This document shows positions 55,998 through 64,000 of a stretch of DNA of 64,000 nt, in pieces (positions within the stretch are counted from its first letter, which is position 1; every line of letters begins with the position of its first letter). The stretch comes from Agriotes lineatus. Its lineage: Eukaryota > Arthropoda > Insecta > Coleoptera > Elateridae. Where the stretch lies: the NCBI GenBank assembly GCA_940337035.1, contig CALNHX010005883.1:1-64000 (forward strand), in the 5' to 3' direction. The position numbers and the translations under genes are program-made. The notes below the pieces were generated by a model. It saw only the letters and a program-made list of their open reading frames with translations. It ran no database searches and was not told where the DNA came from.

Positions 55998-56339
55998 GAA
56001 GTGTTCTGTGCCGGAGCCCTAATCGCTCCAAGATGGATATTGACAGCAGGACACTGCGTGAGAAGCTACCTCCGAGTGCGTTTGAACGAACACGACCTCA
56101 GCGCCGTCGACGGCAGAGAACTGGAAATGACGGTCCAGAAGATGTTCTTGCACCCACGCTTTAACCACCAGACCGTTGATAACGACATAGCCCTCCTTAG
56201 GTTGCCAAAGGCAGCCAGGGTGCCTCCTGTCTGTCTGCCTGCAGCGGAACCGGAACCACAGGAATTGTGCTATATAATGGGCTGGGGGAAGCTCAACAGC
56301 AGCGACGAGTACGGCACCACGAAACTTCATGAAGCTAAG
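55998..56339 (+). CDS. exon: trypsin-like protease N-terminal barrel with catalytic His and Asp
   Basis: The 114 codons read EVFCAGALIAPRWILTAGHC (catalytic histidine in AGHC, where AAHC is usual), YLRVRLNEHDL, MFLHPRFNHQTVDNDIALLR (catalytic aspartate in DNDIALL), PPVCLPA and CYIMGWGKLNS. The frame enters in phase 0 from the IIGG exon and leaves before a GTGTGT donor in phase 0 at HEAK. Spacing between IIGG, His and Asp is normal for the chymotrypsin fold. The GDSGGP exon with the catalytic serine is not seen in the remaining 7.6 kb. The exon is GC-rich and without lesions, as expected of a working gene. With the TSP1 exon it suggests an extracellular matrix-associated protease; I do not assign an ortholog. 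Confidence 0.9.
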
Positions 56340-58821
56340 GTGTGTACTATCTTGGTTTTGATACTATAATATTGTAGATACAGTAGCCCTTGACTCACCT
56401 ACTCATTACATTGTTTAATTATAATATGTAGGTTGCAGAAGTTATTGTTAGTTCCAGAACCTATAAAAATTGAATCGATACTACGAACGTTGTGTGAATG
56501 CGTCAAGGATACCTGTTATTCTAGTCAATAAATAGATACAATATTTAAATTTAAATATCTAAGCTGTATAGTATCTGATTTAGGCTAAATGACAAAATAT
56601 ATAAAGCTAAGCATAAGCATAAGTGAGAGTGCAATGCGTTCCCTCCATAGAACAACAACATGAGAAGCAAAAAAATGCGTATAGCATTGTTACTTATGGG
56701 TATAAAGTATAGTCAATGACACAAAAAGTTAGTTTGGTATAATCGTATTATCTGCGAAGGTAATATAGTAAGAACAAAGAACGGGGATAATAACAGCTAT
56801 TGCGGATTAAAAACAAGGTCCCAAAATGGCATAGCCATGTGCAACAAAAAAAAAAGAAAAAAGATAGACAAAGAATATCTTACATTGATCGTCACGAGGC
56901 AAAAGAAATAGAGGTCGACCCAAATCCGAATGGAAATATACGCGGAAAAAGCCATAGATGAAAAAGGTTTAAAAGATGAAGATTGAGGAGACTAAATTAA
57001 AGAATCTGAGAATGATAAACTCTTAAATGAGGGAAAGTGTCCAAGAGAGGAGGGGAGAGAGAGGGGAAAAACAAAAATATATACAGATGTTTCAAAATTG
57101 CACGGCACTATTCTAGGGACGAGTTCTCTAGTTTGAAATAAAGAAAAAAGTTTATATAGGTAAACATTGGGCCGAAGTTGCGCATTAAGGGAGTTACAGC
57201 TCCGAGAAGTTCAAAGGGAAAACACATTCCTATGAGTAGACTACGCTCCTGAAGTAGCGAATTTCAATCTTTAGGTTCGATTTTCTCTGAAACTACTGTT
57301 CTGAGCGATTCCAAACAAGAGTACCTTTTTTATGTAAAAAAAACTCTAAGCTTTTTAAATATCTAAATAAAATCTGACTGAAATTTTAACTGTAAAGAGA
57401 GATGATAAAAACGAAATATATAGAAACAAAGGTGTATAAATAAATATTGCATTAGAATAATCTTTCTTGAGGTCTCGTCGGGCTTCTCGCTAGATGCCAA
57501 CGTCGACGCCTTGAGTATGACACGCAACCCACGAGAATGTTGTGCAGCGGTAGTGGCTCAGTTGGCAGGAAAATTGGTGCGACAAAACTTCTTGAGTACG
57601 GTGACGGTTCTCTGTAACTAAAAAATATAAACACAAAATATGGTTGCAGTCTATTTTAAGCTCTTAAAGCCGCTGCTCAATATCTCCGCTCTATAAAGAT
57701 ATTTTTGAGGGTGGTATTCTGAAGTATGTCTGCTAAAGGATCTTTTCACCACGTGAGTTTAGTTTTACGTTATGTTCCCTTCCTACTCAAACTGGCGGGC
57801 AGGGACGGCTTTAGGGGCGTTATTACTACTGAAAATCAGATAGGAACGGGGTTCAGGAGTTAGTTTGCCACATAAAATCGGCTCGACAAAGAACCAGGGG
57901 TTGTTTGCCACCGAGAACCGGCTCGACAATAAATCGGGGGTTATTTTGCCACCAAAAATCAGCTCGATATTATATCCATCTGGTACAGGTCTTGAGATCT
58001 CGTAATGGTGCCTATGCTCTCTGCGTCTTCTCGGGGTGAGACTTCGACTCCAGTTATCCTGGACGGGTCGGGTATTGTCCTTTTATACCCGTTCGAGACT
58101 CGTTCTACTTCAATCATTTTCTAAGGTGAGAAAGGACACACGCATTACTAAGCTTCACAGTGAGTCACGAAGTGTACGTGTGGCGAAGAGCAAACCTTTA
58201 TTGTGACAAGATGCCGGCTTAAAAATTGCACATAATATTGTTGATGTTCAAATCCATAATTTGCACAGGTGCAAACGTCACAACATCAATAATAAACATC
58301 AACAAAAAACGAATTCATTCGTCAACAAAGTCAAGAAAACAGCAATGCAGAAATATAGCTGGAGCGGGCATATAACTAGAAATAGAGATAAACGATGTTC
58401 CAACAAGCTTCTATACTAGAGACCTAGAAGAGAAAAACGTAGCATAGGTGTAGATCATTCGCCAAAAAGTCTGATTACATCAGTTATATCCAGTGTTGAA
58501 GTACAGAAATCTGAACAAGAATTATCTTGATATATAATTTCCATATTGAAACCCATTTTTCCCACCATGTTCTAAGCAGAACATTCCATCTTCAAAACAA
58601 GATGTCGGCAACATGTCAATTTATTCTTCCACAACATTGCTCAACTCGTTATTTTCTTCGTATTTCTCTCATCTGAGATATTTTTAGGAAAAAACTAACT
58701 ACTTATTGATAAGTCATGAGAGTAGGAAGGATCGTCGAATATTATAAATCCTGCGTTCTCAAATAATTGCTTTCATGACAGGATGACTAGATACTGTAAA
58801 ACGGTGCACCCACCTTTTATA
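56340..58821. other. intron or unassigned sequence
   Basis: No exon or clear transposon is seen. A pol III A box (GTGGCTCAGTTGG) lies at 57552-57564 without a good B box. About 40-bp degenerate tandem units (tttgccacc...cggctcgaca) run at 57859-57970, in a moderately GC-rich block to 58210 that could be part of an LTR. Confidence 0.35.
57859..57970. repeat. degenerate 40-bp tandem repeat (about 2.7 copies)
   Basis: Three copies of tttgccacn followed by aatcggctcgaca and a G-run occur about 40 bp apart. Copies differ at roughly one base in five. Insect gypsy-type LTRs often carry such short internal repeats, but no LTR ends were identified. Confidence 0.55.
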
Positions 58822-59520
58822 CAGGGTGTCCAAGAAATGGCGGATTAACTCTACGGTGCGTTACTGAGGGATGCCTTATGAACCCTGGAAAAATATGAAA
58901 AAAAAATCCCTGGGCCGTATTTTTCGAAATATTTCGAAATTAATAAAAATAAATCTGGCAACATTGATACTGCAACAATTTCTCAATCAAAAATGTATCC
59001 ATAGTAAGTTCTTAATATGTTGGTGACACTGCAAGTCTATGTCAAATTCGAGGTTAGTAGGTTAGGTTTTGCGTCAGTTTTGACACAAACTGTCGCAAAA
59101 CCTAACCTGCTAACATCGAATTTGACATGAACTTACAGTGCCACCAACATATTATTCATACAAAAAATATTTCAATGCCAAGCTTGATTTCGTATATTAT
59201 TATTGTACAAAGCTTGTTTGCCATATTTAGTAATTGACAAACTCAACAGGAAATCAGTTTTTTAAAATACTTAAATATTGAAAACAATTTAGTTAAATCC
59301 CAAGAATATTAAAAAAACAGATATTTTAATAAGTCCCAGATATATTTGACACTATAATTATACACTAGTTATTTAAATAAATGGATTTCATTACCCACCT
59401 TTGACCAGAAATATTTCGAAAAATACGGGCAAGGGAATTTTTTTCATATTTCTCCATGGTTCATTAGGCATCCCCAAGTAACGCACTGTAGAATTAATCC
59501 GCCATTTTTTGGACACCCTG
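58822..59520. mobile_element. mariner-type MITE
   Basis: TATA flanks both sides, and the ends are CAGGGTGTCCAAGAAATGGC and an inverted near-copy (one extra T-run difference). The inverted similarity extends about 130 bp inward, including atttttcgaaatatttcg. A second inner palindrome of about 140 bp lies at 59014-59155. No transposase is present. Confidence 0.88.
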
Positions 59521-60470
59521 TATAACGAGTTTCTCATAATTGCATAAAATACAATTCCAAATTTCCTTGTCAATGCATCACCTGCATACGCATTTATTTT
59601 ATTAATTCAATGTACTCAGCAATATGTCCATACAAAACAATAAACCTTTTATAAAATGATTATTAGATACGTGATATGCCCTCCAATGCATGTATTAGAG
59701 GTTAAAACCGTTTACTGTCTGCAACAGGTCAAACGGTTACCACGACTATCTAAAGAAATGGGCGAGGTCTTAAACTGGGAGAACAGGCCTGTTTGTTTTC
59801 CAAATTACATCAGTCGGTATGTGGCAAATGCTTTTGTTATTGTTCAGAGCTCCACTGTGATGTTTTAAATGCATGTGATGGGGCGGAAAGCCCACCGCAG
59901 AAGATCTCAGTTCTGAACCTATAAAAATGCTTACTTTACAGTGTTCAACTCCGGGATGTGAGCCTCTCCTGATTTCTGTACTTTTGGAAACATTCAGTTG
60001 CTGTGAAACGCGGAACTGCACTGTGTTTTACAAATAATAATAATACAAGACATTTCAAAGAACTCTATTACATATCTCTCATAGTATTACATTTAAAGCG
60101 GCTCAGTCTTGCAGCTGTAATCGCAACAAGGGTTTTCCAAGCACAATTGCTAAGAATTATACCTGCCCTTTATCAATAAAACTAGCCGCTGCTCCCCAAG
60201 GTCCGTCAATTTCAGCAGCCTGCGAAAAGGAGGTCATCTCATAAGCCGCAATTTTCAGGCGCAATTATTGTTGGTAGTACCTACGTCTTATACCATATAT
60301 TATTTAGGGATTTTGCTATTGGTAATGAAAACCCGCGACAGTCAATTCTACCAACATCAATTTGACAACTAACCTAAGTAATATTATAACACAAGTGGAA
60401 CAAATTGAACATTGAGTATTATATACGGCTTTCTCAGAGAAGCGAAAATGTGTGTAGCCTACGCTGCAAT
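59521..60470. other. unassigned sequence
   Basis: No recognisable gene or repeat. Short frames at 59656-60021 overlap on both strands and carry no motif. Confidence 0.35.
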
Positions 60471-60477
60471 AGTTATT

Positions 60478-60600
60478 TACCTACCTAACAAGTTCGGGAA
60501 GTTAATTTTCCCGAATGAGCACTTTGTTTGCAGCACGACCGAAGGGAGTGCTGTATGTAGTGCGAATTCGGGAAAATTCTTCCCGAAAGAGGTAGGTACA
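60478..60600. repeat. hairpin element with CGAAG loop
   Basis: The arms tacctacct and aggtaggta, then cgggaa-ttaattttcccgaa and ttcgggaaaattcttcccg, then gagcac and gtgctg fold around a gaccgaaggga loop. Similar CGAAG-centred hairpins occur at 7684-7756 and 63159-63285. It is probably a remnant of a short inverted-repeat transposon. Confidence 0.5.
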
Positions 60601-62289
60601 AATTTTCCTCCGCGTCCGCCATTTTGAGGTCCAGGCTTCTTTCCGACGACCACTGACATTGAGGGACCTTGCTAGGCCCGGCGAAATAATCCACCTAGAA
60701 AAGTAATATTGATACACTCATGCAGCATACCCCAAACGCACAACATGCAAGTTATTTGCTTAAAACACATGCCAAGGAAAGCCGCAAGACCGAGCGTCAC
60801 ACAGAGCCATGACGCGATCGCCGCCAAAGTTGAGCGATGAGAGATGGGCTTTTGCCAAATGAAACTCGTAGCTCGACAAGAGTAAAATAGATAGCACCTC
60901 GGACTGAAACGATGTCAATTCTGCACGCTATGTAGGGAGAACTTTTCCGGAACTTTGTTGGAAGAATGGGCAGCATAAATCTAGTACGCGATAAGCCGCA
61001 AGATTTCCAAGGTTTTTCGGGATGCCGGAGGGTTGCGAAACAATAGATTAAATATACAATACGTACAATACAATACCGTACAGAACGTAGCGGAACGCGG
61101 TACAGGATGTTATTTCCTGGGCCAATGCAAAATTCCACGAAAACTCAAAAATAAATGAGTTATTTGGAATTTCAAAGATATCAGCCTGCACTTCCTGGAT
61201 TTGAGATGTCCGACAAGGTAGTTAATTGCTTAACCGGTACGATAAGGCTTCCCGATGCGGTTTGTTCATTGAACGAAGTAACACTTCCTGCGCAAGTATG
61301 TGCTTGATTACATCTGAACCAGGCGATCTGCCACCCGCGCTCCAACGCGAGAAGAAATTCGACGACGCAGAACACACCGCTCCTTCTGGCCCGTTCGTTC
61401 AAAAGCAGTCGGCGCGGGGTTCTCCAAACGATTCTAACAAATACCCTGCATAATTATTAACGCGTAGCGAATTCTGTTCGACCGAAAGTCTTTTGTTTTG
61501 AGCGACGGCAACGCCTTGGGCTTCTTTTCCATTTTCACTGTTAACTAAGCATAACTCGTTGCATGTCGTCGCTTCCCATGACCTAGTTTGAAATTTGTTT
61601 CACTAACCTCGTGCTAGCAGTTGAGGGTGAATTCCCGTGGTCCTCATCCTTAGGGTGGATTTTGAATTAGAGGGAGTTTAAGAGCATTCTTCCTTCGTCA
61701 ATATGACGGATTAGGTGGTTTTAATTTGTTGAAGTTAGCGTTCAAGTGGCCCAAAATTTGAGGTAAGTTCTCATGGAGCATTATTTCGATTTTCGTAGGT
61801 ATTTTCAGCCGCTACTCCTACCCTTAGCTCTCTCGTTACCACAAGTTGCAAAGCTGACCAAATTTCCCGGTTCGATGGCCTCTTTAGATGAGTGGTTTTA
61901 TAACCTCACTCGCTTTCCTTAAAATTTTCCTAGTATGCCTGGGCTATTAATCGACGTTAATAGAACGACTGTTTGGTCGTACACGTAGCTATTTTATTAA
62001 TTGAATAATTTTGAGGAATGCTTCCACGTCTCTTACCAAATTCTTCAAATTCCCAGTGAAGTTTAATTTGTGCATCTTTTGATTGTGCCGAGTGCCAGCG
62101 CATTCGACTGAATCCCTTCAGGCTCCTCGAACATAACCTTTACCTGTATAATTCGTAATTTGACTTCGGTCTCCTATGTTATATTTTACGATGATGAGCA
62201 CACTTACGGCATTGTTTGTATTAAAGTATCATATTACTGACTATTATACATTTTACCATAAATATGTGTGTTTTAGTTACTGCAAATTG
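60601..62289. other. unassigned, partly GC-rich sequence
   Basis: 60600-61450 is less AT-rich than the rest, with open frames on both strands and no family motif. 61540-61990 contains a string, ccttaaaattttcctagtat, that partly recurs near 34568. No exon with splice sites could be supported. Confidence 0.35.
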
Positions 62290-62515
62290 AGTTATGACCT
62301 GGTTACGATATTTATTGCATTTCAAATTATTGTGATTTTGGTTAAGCTTTGAGTTTATGAGTTATAATTTCTATCTGTGCACATTTGTTATATAGAGATT
62401 CATTGGAGCCCATTTTGTAATAATGAATGAAAGCTTTCTAACAAACCCACGGCACGCCGTCTTCACTATTAGCTAGTCGACACTCAAATGTGCCTATGTA
62501 GTCACGACAATTTTC
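62290..62515. repeat. LTR-like relic related to 12250-12770
   Basis: Two blocks (gagtttatgagttataattt, and the segment ending gtgcctatgtagtc) align in order with the relic near 12.3-12.8 kb, at roughly three quarters identity by eye. No ends were found. Confidence 0.35.
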
Positions 62516-63158
62516 TTTCAGCATACATTTGATATCAAGATATTTTTTATAAGAATGTTATGGAAAACTTTCAAATATTCTTCAATTCTTTTTCTTCTTC
62601 CAAGGTTATTCCTAATGAAATTGCGAAATAAAAATCCCAAGTATTTCACAAATTATCAGCTTTTGCTGACTGGTTTTCAACTTAGATTTGTTGAGTCGAT
62701 AGTAATGATCTCTTTAGTTTTTAGTAAGCAACTTTTGTGGGTCTTACACTTTCTGACTAATCTCAAATGCCTTGATCTTCATTTCAACAAGCATGCCATT
62801 TAGTTCTTTTTTCAGTTTTCACAAATAATGTATCCGATTTGCATTCAACATTCTAGATAAGTATCCTTGTGTTACTCTCGTTTCAATTCCTCTTGTGAGA
62901 AGCCTGTAACTCTATAAAGTTCCTTACTGTAACTCGAAGTTTTTTAAATACAATATCATGAACAAAATAAATGTTTTCGTTTATATAAACAGTATGTGAT
63001 CCACCAGCAACTTTTCTGAAATCCCATACTGTCATGTGGCGGGTGGTCTACCTAAAAAGTTTCTACTAAATTCTTTGTGAAAGTAGGGAAGTAATGAAGT
63101 CGTCCTGATTTAGCCACTTATACAACCAACACAGCAAATACAGCGCATAATAGCTATT

Positions 63159-63285
63159 TATGCAACAAGAGCTAAATGTTGAGGTTTATGCACGAGACAT
63201 GAAAATTATGAAACGAAGCCGAAGGCTGAGTTTTATAACATGTCTCGTGCATAAACGACTTTTAGCACGCGTTGCATACAATATT
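63159..63285. repeat. hairpin element with CGAAG loop
   Basis: Arms tttatgcacgagacatg and catgtctcgtgcataaa are perfect inverted copies. Further out, tatgcaac...gctaaa pairs with tttagc...gttgcata. The loop is gaagccgaaggctgag. It fits a short inverted-repeat (MITE-like) element related in loop design to the hairpin in the piggyBac-type MITE at 7670-8126. Confidence 0.6.
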
Positions 63286-64000
63286 TTATCTACGACCTTA
63301 ATTTTATATACAGTCAAAATAGTGTTAACATGCCATTGACCTGGGCAAGATTGGAACACAAATGATTCTTTTTGCATTATACTGTGAAAAGTGTGTATTT
63401 TAACATACTCAAAATCCCCATTAATCCCGGCCCGGGAAATCAGTCAAAATTCAAGATCGCGGCTGAATTTGCCTTTGTTCTCTATTTTGCTGCATTTATT
63501 GCCGTAAAAAAAGATAGTGTGTACTCAAAATAGGTACTTATTATGTACTGAAGCATGCCAAACGTTTTTATAACAAATTATTTACAATTTTGTGAACAAA
63601 ATTCGAAGAAAATTACTTGATCTCGTCAGCGGCAGATACTATTATCTGCCGCTTGGCAATAAAGTGACAGTTTAGCATCATCAATCCAGCAGTATAATGC
63701 CATATTTTAATGCCGTTTGAAGAAAAAGAATGTTATATGACTGAGTTTTCATATAGATAGTTGATGCCTATGTCCTGTACCTCATAGAACAAATTTCTCA
63801 ATCTTCTGTAACGTGTCAAACTTTATTATACTTAAAAGTAATCAAAATCCCATTGTTGAGATCAATGTTGATTTTGGTCTAATCAGCCTCTACCGTTAGC
63901 AAGAAAGAATAAACGTCTTAAAAATTTGCTTCTTTGCAGGTAGAGCAAGCGTAAGTCTAATACAGGGTCCGGCAACGAAGCGGGAGTGGAATATATTTCT
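63286..64000. other. unassigned sequence
   Basis: A pyrimidine tract and AG (ttctttgcag) precede 63942, but the following frame stops after four codons (VEQA), so I do not call an exon. Nothing else is recognised. Confidence 0.35.

Noticed and set aside
60797..61453. Overlapping open frames on both strands in a GC-richer stretch
   Set aside because: No family motif, splice signals or coding bias; likely chance frames due to GC content.
63931..63952. Possible splice acceptor (ttctttgcag) with a following mini-exon
   Set aside because: The phase-0 frame stops after four codons and shows no protease sequence, so it does not continue the serine-protease gene.
56340..64000. Search for the GDSGGP catalytic-serine exon
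   Set aside because: I scanned the + strand for codons giving GDSGGP or close variants and found none; the exon is probably beyond the window.
1..64000. CRISPR arrays, operons, bacterial promoters or riboswitches
   Set aside because: The regular repeats are transposon arms or leaders without spacers, and the sequence is plainly eukaryotic with introns and retrotransposons.

Overview
The window is AT-rich eukaryotic DNA, most likely from an insect. Beetle-like is a guess from the transposon mix, not something proved here. There are no operons, closely packed genes or bacterial signals. Almost everything recognisable is transposable-element DNA, much of it nested. The only host gene supported is on the + strand: three exons (38142-38373, 38624-38802, 55998-56339) of a secreted protein with a thrombospondin type-1 module followed by a trypsin-like serine protease. 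A 17.2 kb intron separates the last two exons. The upstream exon(s) with the signal peptide and the downstream exon(s) with the catalytic serine were not found.

Layout. 86-5997: a Ty3/gypsy-type LTR retrotransposon (minus) whose single long frame reads gag, protease, integrase, RNase H, with no reverse transcriptase. 6205-6906: an internally deleted mariner of the DD41D (rosa-like) type. 7061-8164: an RTE-like tail cut by a mariner-type MITE, itself cut by a TTAA-flanked piggyBac-type MITE. 8745-11150: a tRNA-derived SINE and decayed RTE-like pieces. 14533-22777: a CR1/Jockey-group non-LTR retrotransposon (minus) broken by a PIF/Harbinger element (which contains an RTE fragment) and by a hAT element (which contains a solo LTR); four insertions have recognisable target duplications. 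23400-25650: a decayed BEL/Pao polyprotein (minus).

29921-37635 is the most striking object: a 7.7 kb Foldback/Mutator-like element with a perfect 9-bp target duplication and long inverted arms built from 149-bp tandem repeats. Its left arm also carries an 867-bp higher-order duplication. Its centre holds a MITE palindrome, a second small inverted-repeat element and a frameshifted cysteine-rich gene fragment.

The 38.8-56.0 kb intron holds a second BEL/Pao relic cut by a hAT MITE, an RTE-like element (47.5-53.8 kb) cut by a BEL/Pao gag fragment, a 5S-rRNA-derived SINE, a tRNA-type SINE and a Penelope-like element, and more RTE-like tails. From 56.3 kb to the end I see one clear mariner-type MITE (58822-59520), two hairpin elements, an LTR-like relic and otherwise unassigned sequence.

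All calls were made by eye from translations, repeats and duplicated targets. Family names below superfamily level are tentative.
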